Below, one piece after another: positions 8,174-14,490 of a stretch of 64,000 nt of DNA. The DNA comes from Mesorhizobium sp. WSM4311 (GTDB lineage Bacteria; Pseudomonadota; Alphaproteobacteria; Rhizobiales; Rhizobiaceae): positions 1-64,000 of the forward strand of contig NZ_NSFV01000019.1 in NCBI RefSeq assembly GCF_002295115.1, written 5' to 3'. The position numbers were made by a program, and so were the translations under genes. The notes beneath the pieces are model-generated. The model was not told the origin of the DNA. It saw only the letters and a program-made list of their open reading frames with translations, and searched no databases. The stretch's first letter is position 1. Each line of letters starts with the position of its first letter.

Positions 8174-8768
8174 GGCTGCGGATCTCCTCGATGATGGCGT
8201 TGGCGGCGTCGGCATGGGTTCTCGGCCGCTGCCAGCCGGGCGGTTTCTTGGAACTGGCCGCGCGCGATGAAGAACGCTGCGCACCGTCGCGACAGAACGG
8301 CTCTCGTTGTCCTTGCGCCGAAACATGCCGGTTGTTTTCGCCTGAAAAAGCGGAAGCTTTTTCACTCTGGTTTCTGGAGTCTGGAGAATGCCGCGGCAAA
8401 GCGCCGGCATTTGCCGCCCCATGCGCCTTTGTTTTCAAGGCGGTGACGGCACCGCCGCGTGCGCCGGCGGCGGCCCTCGCCTCGCTCTTGACCTGCGCCT
8501 TGTGCAATTCCCTGGTCAGCCTCTTGTGGCCGATCTCGCCCGCCTGCCGCTCGAAGAAGCCCAACAGATCGGCGCTGATGGCGCGCCATCTTTTCAGGGA
8601 AAGGCGCGCGACCCGCGCGAGCTTGGCGTCGTCATCGGGCAGCCGGCCGCCGGCGTTCCACATCGCCATCAGGATGAGCATGTAGGCGCCGATCTGCTCG
8701 GTGGAGAGCAGCAAGGTGTCGCCGACGAAATCGGAGACGTAGAGCTGCATGAAGGGCCGCTCGCTCAT
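8094..8768 (-). CDS. DUF1376 (YdaU-like) protein
   Basis: A 224-residue protein whose N-terminal 90 residues match DUF1376/YdaU: FMQLYVSDFVGDTLLLSTEQIGAYMLILMAMW, then LPDDDAKLARVARLSLKRWRAI. This winged-helix-like domain is typical of phage replisome organiser or initiator proteins. The C-terminal half is low-complexity, rich in Arg, Ser and Ala, and poorly conserved in the family. It runs divergently from the DUF982 pair and overlaps the next minus-strand gene. With the CI-like repressor and the 101-residue neighbour it gives the region its phage character. Confidence 0.75.
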   Translation of the reverse strand: MSERPFMQLYVSDFVGDTLLLSTEQIGAYMLILMAMWNAGGRLPDDDAKLARVARLSLKRWRAISADLLGFFERQAGEIGHKRLTRELHKAQVKSEARAAAGARGGAVTALKTKAHGAANAGALPRHSPDSRNQSEKASAFSGENNRHVSAQGQREPFCRDGAQRSSSRAASSKKPPGWQRPRTHADAANAIIEEIRSHDRSRTAAGDEGAGGDVLMLPAIRPD

Positions 8769-8848
8769 GCCATGCCTGCACGCAAGCTAATGGAACCAGC
8801 CGCCGGCCCGCACGTTATGACGCGTCGATGCAAAGGGGAGGTTTGCCG

Positions 8849-9130
8849 ATGACGGCGTTCATGCCGATTACGCTGCGCTTTTGCAACAACAAGACCATGC
8901 TGGTCGGCTCGGTGGCCGACGCCGAAACGGCATTGCGACAGCAATGGCCCGACAAGACCGCACCCGCCTACATCGAAGCCGCAAGGCTGGTCCGCCTGGC
9001 GGTCGAGGGCAGTTGCTGCCCGCGCACCGCCTTCGAGGCCTTCAGCAAGGCCGCCAGGCAACAGGGCATCTTGGTGGTGAAGCCGAGAAGCCGCGCGCAT
9101 GACTGGCTCGACGCCGCCGCCGGCCCGTGA
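8849..9130 (+). CDS. DUF982 family protein (first of a tandem pair)
   Basis: A 93-residue protein of the rhizobial DUF982 family, with the characteristic WP (QQWPDK), a central A-A-L-A helix (EAARLVRLAVEG) and a C-terminal AFEAFSKAARQQGILVV segment. ATG 8849 is preferred over 8828 because AAGGGGAGG lies 8 nt upstream of it. DUF982 proteins are small, soluble and almost confined to Rhizobiales, often in tandem and often on plasmids or accessory islands. The function is unknown. Confidence 0.75.
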   Translation: MTAFMPITLRFCNNKTMLVGSVADAETALRQQWPDKTAPAYIEAARLVRLAVEGSCCPRTAFEAFSKAARQQGILVVKPRSRAHDWLDAAAGP

Positions 9131-9205
9131 CGCCGGGGCGATGCAACCGCGTGGCGGCCTTGCGCGTTTATAAGCGCGGGCTTTATAGTCTCGCTGAGAT
9201 CGAAG

Positions 9206-9532
9206 GTGAACGCCGTGGGTACGCTGAAAACCGGAGTGCCGCTCAAAGTAAGCCTGGAAGGACATGTCGAGGAGATCGACAGCGTCAGCGATGCCGCCGA
9301 TTTCCTGCAGCGATGGCCGATCGAGCGGCGCGGTCACGTCTACCGCAGCGCGCTCAACGCCTGCAGTGCCGCGATCGCCGCGCAGATCTCCGAATCCGAC
9401 GCGATTAAGGTGTTCACCGGCTTTGCCCGCGTCTCCGGCATCCTGGTTGCCGAAGGCGGCCCGGCCATGCGGCTCGAGGCACGCAGCGTGCAAAGCCGCA
9501 TGCCCAAGCAGGGCCGACAGATACCGAAATAA
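9206..9532 (+). CDS. DUF982 family protein (second of a tandem pair)
   Basis: A 108-residue DUF982 protein related to its upstream neighbour: DAADFLQRWPIERRG, ALNACSAAIAAQ and AIKVFTGFARVSGILV align with the same three family blocks. It begins with GTG at 9206; a second GTG at 9215 is possible. The tandem arrangement and shared blocks point to local duplication followed by divergence. It is convergent with the GcrA-like gene, with 2 nt between the stops. The function is unknown. Confidence 0.7.
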   Translation: MNAVGTLKTGVPLKVSLEGHVEEIDSVSDAADFLQRWPIERRGHVYRSALNACSAAIAAQISESDAIKVFTGFARVSGILVAEGGPAMRLEARSVQSRMPKQGRQIPK

Positions 9533-9534
9533 GC

Positions 9535-10212
9535 TCACTGGCAAACCCGCCGCTGAAACCGCGCCTGGTGGTAGCCGCAGTAGCTTTTCTGCGCTTTCGT
9601 TCGCATGCCGCAGCACAGCATGTCGGCGCCGGGCCGGCCGCCCGGCGCCTCGTTCTCCGGATCCTCTTCCAGCGTGAGATCGAGCGGCGCGCGGCAGCGG
9701 TCGAACAGGCAGTCGATGAAGCGCATCGCCACGCCATGCGGCTGGCGGCCGATCGGTGCGCGCTGGGGCGCCGGCACCTGTAGACGGTAGGCCTCGCCAT
9801 CGGCGATCAGCATGCCCACCTCGCGCACGAACAGGCGCGGCGGCAGCCACGCCGGCGAGGATTCGCGCCTGGTCCGCGCCTTGTTCTTGCGCGCGTGCCC
9901 GGTGGCATGGACGCCGGCGCGTTGTTGCGCCACTGCCTTGCCGCTCGGCTTGCCATTTGCCTGCTTTGCGGCCGCCGGCTTGCATATTGCCTGCTCGCCG
10001 GCGGCTTGTCTCGCGGCCGGCGGCATCCCACGGCCATTGGCAAAGCCGATCGCGCCCAGCATGGCGTTGCGGTGGACGATGCCGATGATGGCGTTGCGTG
10101 ACACCGGGTTGCCGCGCAGCGCGCTGAACGCCGCCGCGATCCTCAAGGCCGAAAGCCCCTCCTCCAGCCAGCGGGCGATCTCTTGCAGTTCGGCGTCGCT
10201 GTAGCTTGCCAT
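9535..10212 (-). CDS. GcrA-like cell-cycle regulator paralogue
   Basis: A 225-residue protein with both hallmarks of GcrA: an N-terminal helix-turn-helix (LQEIARWLEEGLSALRIAAAF, then PVSRNAIIGIVHRNAML) and a C-terminal domain with CLFDRCRAPL and FCG/YC..H-like cysteines (MLCCGMRTK, SYCGYHQARF). In Caulobacter and relatives GcrA binds the housekeeping sigma factor region 2 and methylated GANTC sites to activate S-phase genes. This copy is divergent, has a long low-complexity linker (residues about 60-120) and sits in a phage-like island, so it is probably not the core gcrA. The ATG at 10212 is chosen over an upstream TTG. Confidence 0.7.
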   Translation of the reverse strand: MASYSDAELQEIARWLEEGLSALRIAAAFSALRGNPVSRNAIIGIVHRNAMLGAIGFANGRGMPPAARQAAGEQAICKPAAAKQANGKPSGKAVAQQRAGVHATGHARKNKARTRRESSPAWLPPRLFVREVGMLIADGEAYRLQVPAPQRAPIGRQPHGVAMRFIDCLFDRCRAPLDLTLEEDPENEAPGGRPGADMLCCGMRTKAQKSYCGYHQARFQRRVCQ

Positions 10213-10340
10213 CTCCAAGCTCCATCCAGGGGTCCGCCTTCGGCAGCGCTCGAGAGCGCGCCGTCGGCCAGGCGTCAGGGTTCGGCCCGGTCCGGGCCAC
10301 GGTCAGGGTGTTCGGTGCGAAAGCCGGCTCGCGGGCCGGA

Positions 10341-10718
10341 TCAGCCGGGGCGGATCGCGTGCCCGGCGGCCAGGCGCGCCAGTCGCGCCTCGGCGGTCTT
10401 CCTGTCGGGAGCGGAAACTGCCCTGCCCGTCATCGGCTCGAACACGGCGCCGTCCTGCGTGCGGATGCAGGAGCGCGCATAAGGACCGGCGGACAAAACG
10501 GGCCGGTCGAATTGGGGGCCGGAGCCGAGGGGAGCGGCGGCTCCGGCCGTTCCGGCCGCCGGGGACGGGCGGGCCGGACCCGAGGCATCAAGGCGCTCGG
10601 GCTTCGCCTCGGCCGGGGAGGAGGACGGCCGGGACGGAAGGCCGGCGACATAGGTCGCCTTGTTTGCCTCGCGTGAGGCCGGCGCTACCGCGCCATGAAA
10701 GCTGGACAGGTTTTGCAT
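10341..10718 (-). CDS. Hypothetical protein divergent from the CI-like repressor
   Basis: A 125-residue protein of unknown family. Residues 1-70 are rich in Ala, Pro and Ser and probably disordered; residues about 75-125 are more ordered (SAGPYARSCIRTQDGAVFEP, TAEARLARLAAGHAI). It begins at ATG 10718, next to the 16-bp candidate operator, in the position a cro gene would occupy opposite a CI repressor. It has no visible helix-turn-helix, so it is not an ordinary Cro. Transcription is probably controlled by the adjacent repressor. Confidence 0.5.
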   Translation of the reverse strand: MQNLSSFHGAVAPASREANKATYVAGLPSRPSSSPAEAKPERLDASGPARPSPAAGTAGAAAPLGSGPQFDRPVLSAGPYARSCIRTQDGAVFEPMTGRAVSAPDRKTAEARLARLAAGHAIRPG

Positions 10719-10729
10719 GGCCGGATATA

Positions 10730-10745
10730 AGCATAACTCAAAAAT
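10730..10745. promoter_or_regulatory. Candidate repressor operator, copy 1
   Basis: The 16-bp sequence AGCATAACTCAAAAAT lies between the divergent 125-residue gene and the CI-like repressor gene. Its exact reverse complement occurs once more in a promoter region of the island, at 11952-11967. The surrounding stretch is AT-rich, unlike the coding sequence on each side. Confidence 0.6.
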
Positions 10746-10792
10746 ATATGCAAGCCATTCTTTCATAGACGAGAGCCGCTTTCATCGCTCAC

Positions 10793-11497
10793 ATGGGTGC
10801 CATGGCCAAAACGGAACTGTCGATCAAGGTCGGGGCGGCGATACGCCAGGCGCGCAAGCAGCGCGGCCTGGTCATGCGCCACATTGCCGAGCACAACGAC
10901 ACCGATGTCGCCGCCGTCGGCAATTGGGAAACCGGCCGCAACCTGCCCAAGACCGAGAACCTTCTGAAGACCGCCGCCTTCCTGCGCGTCGACCCGGTCG
11001 CGCTCGGCCAAGGGCAGGTCGTCTTCCTCGACGATGCCGGCCCGGTGGCCGACGCCGAGATCGTCACCGATGCCGGCCCGATGCCCGCCGGCTCAATGGA
11101 TATCGAGGTGCTGGGCGCCGCGGTCGGCGGCGATGACGGCGACTTCACCTTCAACGGCGAGCCCGCCGGCTATGTCCAGCGCCCGCCGGGCGTGCGCAAC
11201 CTGCCGAAAGTCTTCGCGCTGCATGTGCTGAGCGACTCCATGGTGCCGCGCTACGAACCCGGCGACCTCATCTATTGCGGCGGCCGCGACGCGATCCCCG
11301 GCGACCATGTGGTGATCGAGACGTTCCCGGAAGAAAACGAGCGCAACGGCAAGGCCTTCATCAAGAAACTGGTCAAGCGCACGGCGGGCGAGCTGGTGGT
11401 CGAGCAGTACAATCCGCCCAAGACGCTGACCTTCAACCGCTATGCGATCAAGCATGTCTGGCGGGTCATCCCGCTGAAGGAATTGCTGGGATATTAG
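10793..11497 (+). CDS. CI/LexA-type repressor: XRE helix-turn-helix plus S24 peptidase
   Basis: A 234-residue phage-type repressor. Residues about 8-65 form an XRE DNA-binding domain (IRQARKQRGLVMRHIAEHN, AVGNWETGRNLPKTENLL). Residues about 135-230 form an S24 self-cleaving peptidase domain: FALHVLSDSMVPRYEPGD carries the nucleophile Ser149, and KAFIKKLVKR carries the general-base lysine (191 or 192). Such repressors cut themselves when RecA is activated by DNA damage, releasing their operators. An Ala-Gly cleavage site is not certain, though AGY precedes the domain. The start may be ATG 10793 or 10802. The candidate operator lies just upstream, suggesting autoregulation. Confidence 0.85.
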   Translation: MGAMAKTELSIKVGAAIRQARKQRGLVMRHIAEHNDTDVAAVGNWETGRNLPKTENLLKTAAFLRVDPVALGQGQVVFLDDAGPVADAEIVTDAGPMPAGSMDIEVLGAAVGGDDGDFTFNGEPAGYVQRPPGVRNLPKVFALHVLSDSMVPRYEPGDLIYCGGRDAIPGDHVVIETFPEENERNGKAFIKKLVKRTAGELVVEQYNPPKTLTFNRYAIKHVWRVIPLKELLGY

Positions 11498-11501
11498 GCC
11501 C

Positions 11502-11534
11502 TTTTTCCTTCTCCCCTTGTGGGAGAAGGAAAAA
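11502..11534. repeat. Perfect hairpin between convergent genes
   Basis: A perfect 14-bp stem, TTTTTCCTTCTCCC (11502-11515) against GGGAGAAGGAAAAA (11521-11534), with a 5-nt loop. It lies between the ends of the repressor gene and the 100-residue minus-strand gene. Because A rather than T runs follow the stem on both strands it is not a classic intrinsic terminator. Confidence 0.6.
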
Positions 11535-11543
11535 CCAGCCCCC

Positions 11544-11846
11544 TCAAGCCCGCCTCGCCCCCTCCACCAGCACCTCGCGCTCGCTCAGCATCTGCGCTTC
11601 GCTGCGCACGCGCTGGCGCTCGTCGAGGAAGGCGGCCTGGATCGAGATCGCCGTGCCCGGCAGCCCGTCGGCGCGGCAGGCCGAGCAGACGATGCGGCCA
11701 GAAAGCTCAGCCAGCGGCGTGCTGCCCGTCACCCCGAAACGCCGGAGTTCATCCGGTTTCCACCATCTGTTGCGGCCGCAATCGGCGCATTCGACCGATA
11801 TCGAGACGACATGCGCGATGACTGGTTTCCTGCCGGGCAATGCCAT
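11544..11846 (-). CDS. Hypothetical protein with CxxC pairs
   Basis: A 100-residue protein with two cysteine pairs, SVECADCGRNRWW (residues about 18-30) and RIVCSACRADGLPG (about 51-64), which look like a single zinc ribbon. The C-terminal third is helical (DERQRVRSEAQMLSEREVLVE). The ATG at 11846 has GTGGAG 5 nt upstream and is preferred over the GTG at 11852. It diverges from the 120-residue gene across the second operator copy, so it is probably part of the same regulon. No named family is recognised. Confidence 0.6.
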   Translation of the reverse strand: MALPGRKPVIAHVVSISVECADCGRNRWWKPDELRRFGVTGSTPLAELSGRIVCSACRADGLPGTAISIQAAFLDERQRVRSEAQMLSEREVLVEGARRA

Positions 11847-11951
11847 TGCCACTCCACCCCATTTGTTCCTGATTTGTTCGCATAATCCTGCGTTTTAGCC
11901 CTGGAGTCGAGTCGCAGTTTTAACACTTTCCCAAAAGTTTCCCTTTTATCA

Positions 11952-11967
11952 ATTTTTGAGTTATGCT
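11952..11967. promoter_or_regulatory. Candidate repressor operator, copy 2
   Basis: ATTTTTGAGTTATGCT is the exact reverse complement of the 16-bp sequence at 10730-10745. It lies in an AT-rich stretch between the divergent zinc-ribbon-like gene and the 120-residue gene. Here it is extended by CCCAAAAA, giving partial dyad symmetry (TTTTTG and CAAAAA at the ends). It would overlap an ATG at 11963, one reason to place the downstream start at 12020. Confidence 0.6.
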
Positions 11968-12019
11968 CCCAAAAACTTACAAACGTGAGTCGCCTGCCGC
12001 ACCAGACCCGGGAGCAATG

Positions 12020-12382
12020 ATGGATGCCGCCGATTTCGCCCGCGCCTGCGGTTACACCGGCGACAGCCCTGCTCTGCTTAAAGCCTTCGAGGCGATCCGC
12101 CGCAAGGGCATCGCGCAGGCCCGCCAGGAGCATTTCCGGCGCAAGGCCGTCATCGACGAGTTGAAACAATCCGAACCGCTGTTCCTGGCGGCGATCGGCC
12201 CGGCGCTGTCGGCGCAGGAGGCCATCGAGGACACTGCCCGTTTCATCGCCTGCTGGCGCAACATGCCGCGCTGGCGCCAGGAACGGCGCCTGCCCGACCT
12301 CGTCCGGGCGAGGCAGCAGCGTCTCGTGGCCCGCTTCTTCCGCCGCCACGGCCATCGCCTGTGGGCGCGCGAAGCGGCCTGA
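12020..12382 (+). CDS. Hypothetical helical protein of the phage-like island
   Basis: A 120-residue, basic and largely helical protein (MDAADFARACGYTGD, then LLKAFEAIRRKGIAQARQEHFRRKAV, ending in an Arg-rich VARFFRRHGHRLWAREAA). The ATG at 12020 is preferred because GGAG lies 5 nt upstream; earlier ATGs at 11963 and 12017 are inside the operator or too close to the ribosome site. No family is recognised. Size, charge and operator proximity suggest a small DNA-associated protein, but that is only inference. Confidence 0.55.
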   Translation: MDAADFARACGYTGDSPALLKAFEAIRRKGIAQARQEHFRRKAVIDELKQSEPLFLAAIGPALSAQEAIEDTARFIACWRNMPRWRQERRLPDLVRARQQRLVARFFRRHGHRLWAREAA

Positions 12383-12478
12383 AGACCGGCCATGTTGGAC
12401 CAGCCATTTGCGGGTTCCAATCGGTTCTGTTTCTTTCTAGATTGTGCGTGGGTGGCTGTTCGACGTGCATGATTTGGA

Positions 12479-13066
12479 ATGTTCAGGACTGCCCGCTCAA
12501 AAGTTCAAACCTGGATCACCGCCGGCGCGGGGACCATCGCGGCGCTGTTCGTCGCCGGTCTGATGGGCGCTTTCGGCGCCATGCCCGCCCACGCTCCGCC
12601 GCAATTGCCGCTTGATGCCGCCATCGATGCCGGGCGCTGGCGCGTCCAGCCGGTGCGCGCCTATGTCAGCCACGCCAGAACCTATGGCGTGCTCTTGAAG
12701 CCCGGCCAGAAGGCGCTGGTGCTGGAGGCCGACATGACCAACCGCACCGCGCAATCCGATAAGGCCTATTTCGATGTCTTCAAGCCGGACGCCATCACCT
12801 TGCCCGACCCCATGCCGACGATCGCGCTAATCCGTGATTCGACGCTGACGCCGGAACTCCATCCCGGCATGACCGAGCGCATGGCCTATGTCTGGCCGCT
12901 GGCCGGCGACGCCGCTGTCCCGGCCAGCTTGAGCTTCGGCGTCACCGCCGAGATCTTCAAGCCGCGCGACAACCTCTACGGCATGCCCGGCTGGTTCAAT
13001 CCCTACCGGCTCGGCACCATCACCTTGCCGGTCGCCGACGTGCCGGCGCCGGGAACCGGCTCATGA
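12479..13066 (+). CDS. Membrane-anchored protein of unknown function, first of three
   Basis: A 195-residue protein with one N-terminal membrane helix (about 13-35) and an extracytoplasmic domain of about 155 residues. The domain pattern (RWRVQPVRAYVSHARTYG, ALVLEADMTNRTAQSD, LTPELHPGMTERMAYVWPL, SLSFGVTAEIF) alternates strands and turns like an immunoglobulin-like beta sandwich of the DUF4352 type: a strand, a polypeptide of N-linked comparisons such as 'V.L.A.MTNRT', and a bound-helper 'HPGM' turn. It is the first gene of a tightly coupled set of three (ATGA overlap with the next). I do not recognise a named family. Confidence 0.6.
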   Translation: MFRTARSKVQTWITAGAGTIAALFVAGLMGAFGAMPAHAPPQLPLDAAIDAGRWRVQPVRAYVSHARTYGVLLKPGQKALVLEADMTNRTAQSDKAYFDVFKPDAITLPDPMPTIALIRDSTLTPELHPGMTERMAYVWPLAGDAAVPASLSFGVTAEIFKPRDNLYGMPGWFNPYRLGTITLPVADVPAPGTGS

Positions 13067-13668
13067 GAATCCGCATCCTCGGCAATCTCGTCATCCTCGC
13101 CAGCACCGTAGCGCTGAGCTACGGCATGCAGGTGTCGAAACCACATTATGCCGACCTCACCGCGCCGATCCCGGTCGATGGCGCCATGCGCGACACCGTG
13201 CGCGCGCGCAGCTTCGATGTCCGGCTCGACAAGGTCGTCTTTGCCCGCGCCCTGAAAACCAACCAGTTCGGCCAGGAAAGGTCTTTGACCACCAGCGGCC
13301 TGTGGGCGGTGGTATCGACCAATCTCACCGCCACCGCCGCCTCCACAACGGTTGCCGAGGGCACCTGGCAAGGCCCGACCGGGCTGCGCTACCACCAGAC
13401 GGAGCGGCTCGGCTACCGCCAGGACATGCCGCCGCATGGCGTCGATCCGGGCCTGGAGAAGCGCGGCCTGTTCGTGTTCGAAATACCGCCCGACCAGATC
13501 CGCGGCGCCAGCCTGCTGATAGCAGCGCGCCAGTTCGCCCCGCTCGACGCCCAGGCGCGCATCAGCCTCGATGGGGTGCCGACAAGCGCCGACGGCCAGC
13601 CGGCGGATGTGCTGCCGGAATTCGACTTGGATGCCCCGCAGGCCCACACACCTCAAGGCAAGTCATGA
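13063..13668 (+). CDS. Membrane-anchored protein of unknown function, second of three
   Basis: A 201-residue protein with an uncleaved or signal-like N-terminal helix (residues 5-20) and an extracytoplasmic domain with strand-rich character: SFDVRLDKVVFARALKT, LWAVVSTNLTATAAS, RLGYRQDMPPHGVDPGLEKRG, LFVFEIPPDQIRGASLLIA. The last two blocks resemble the place where DUF4352-like domains have 'L.PG......FevP......l.l'. Its ATG overlaps the stop of the previous gene, and its own stop overlaps the next ATG, so the three proteins are likely made in similar amounts and may form a complex. Confidence 0.6.
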   Translation: MRIRILGNLVILASTVALSYGMQVSKPHYADLTAPIPVDGAMRDTVRARSFDVRLDKVVFARALKTNQFGQERSLTTSGLWAVVSTNLTATAASTTVAEGTWQGPTGLRYHQTERLGYRQDMPPHGVDPGLEKRGLFVFEIPPDQIRGASLLIAARQFAPLDAQARISLDGVPTSADGQPADVLPEFDLDAPQAHTPQGKS

Positions 13669-14240
13669 ACGCCGTTTCTACCGGACCGATCGCCGGCGAA
13701 GACCGGCAGCCCGAGAAAAAATGGCGGCGGCGCAGCCTTGTGGCGCTTGCCATCCTGCTGCCGCTGACGCTGGCCGAGACCAGCAATGACAGCCTGCGCG
13801 AATGGCTGCATGGCGAGGACCTTATCGCCCGGGATGTCGATTTCGGCCAGGCCGTGCCGTTCGGCGGCAGCGACTGGAAACTGGCCGATCTGCGCGGCGG
13901 CAAGGCCGGCCGCCTGCCCGACCACGCCTTCGCCGTCATCGCCACGTTCTCGGTCAAGATAGGTGACCCCGACCTGCAAAAGCAGTGGCTGGGCTGCAAG
14001 CTGATGCTGACCGACGCCGCCGGGCGCCGCTGGCTGCCGGATGCCATCAGCGGCGTCAGCCTGCCGGCGGGCGTGATGAGCTGCACCTCGGCGATCTTCT
14101 CCAGCGCCAGGAAGGGCGACACCATCACCATCGGCGACACTTTTATTGTGCCGGAGGATGCGGTGAAAACGATCCGCCCGGCGGTCGGGCTGGGCAGCGA
14201 GCGGCCCTGGTTTCTGCGCTTCCAGCGGCCGCCGAAATAG
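13665..14240 (+). CDS. Membrane-anchored protein of unknown function, third of three
   Basis: A 191-residue protein with a basic N-terminus (EKKWRRR), one membrane helix (about 25-38) and an extracytoplasmic domain with HAFAVIATFSVKIGD, LGCKLMLTDAAGRRWLPD, LPAGVMSCTSAIFSS and DTFIVPEDAVKTI. The pattern (long strand, D..GR.W turn, PxxxxxC, FxVPE) again looks like a DUF4352-type beta sandwich, with two cysteines that could form a disulfide. The start at 13665 is fixed by the ATGA overlap; an open frame continues upstream to 13302 but only as a shadow of the previous gene. The role is unknown. Confidence 0.6.
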   Translation: MNAVSTGPIAGEDRQPEKKWRRRSLVALAILLPLTLAETSNDSLREWLHGEDLIARDVDFGQAVPFGGSDWKLADLRGGKAGRLPDHAFAVIATFSVKIGDPDLQKQWLGCKLMLTDAAGRRWLPDAISGVSLPAGVMSCTSAIFSSARKGDTITIGDTFIVPEDAVKTIRPAVGLGSERPWFLRFQRPPK

Positions 14241-14243
14241 CTA

Positions 14244-14490
14244 CTTTCTCCCCGTCACTATACGGGGAGTTGAGAAGCGGTCCGCGAAGCGGACGAAAAG
14301 CCAATTGCTTGGCTTTTCGAGTGACGAACGCCCGGCAGGGCAATGAGGGGCAGCGCCAACGCTCCGGTAAGTGGCTGATTTGCCCAACGTCGCGGTCAGC
14401 ACCGGCTTTGCGTATCCAAGCCCAATTCTTTCACGTCAGCGCCGCCCCTCATCCGCCTGTCGGCACCTTCTCCCCGTGAACGGGGCGAAG
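14244..14490. repeat. Composite inverted-repeat region between convergent genes
   Basis: Two groups of inverted segments are visible: CTTTCTCCCCGTCACTATAC with GGGGAG on the left, and CCTTCTCCCCGTGAACGGGG on the right; also GAGGGGCAGCGCC (14345) against GGCGCTGACG/GCGCCGCCCCTC (14438-14450). A hairpin AAAAGCCAA/TTGGCTTTT lies at 14296-14318. The right end is also coding: it supplies the last residues of the 432-residue membrane protein. It resembles rhizobial mobile palindromes and may end transcription from both sides. Confidence 0.55.

Noticed and set aside
11502..11534. Hairpin as a bidirectional intrinsic terminator
   Set aside because: On both strands the stem is followed by A/C, not a T run; it is listed only as a hairpin.
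7039..12382. Intact prophage
   Set aside because: No integrase, terminase, capsid, tail or lysis genes and no flanking attachment repeats were seen.
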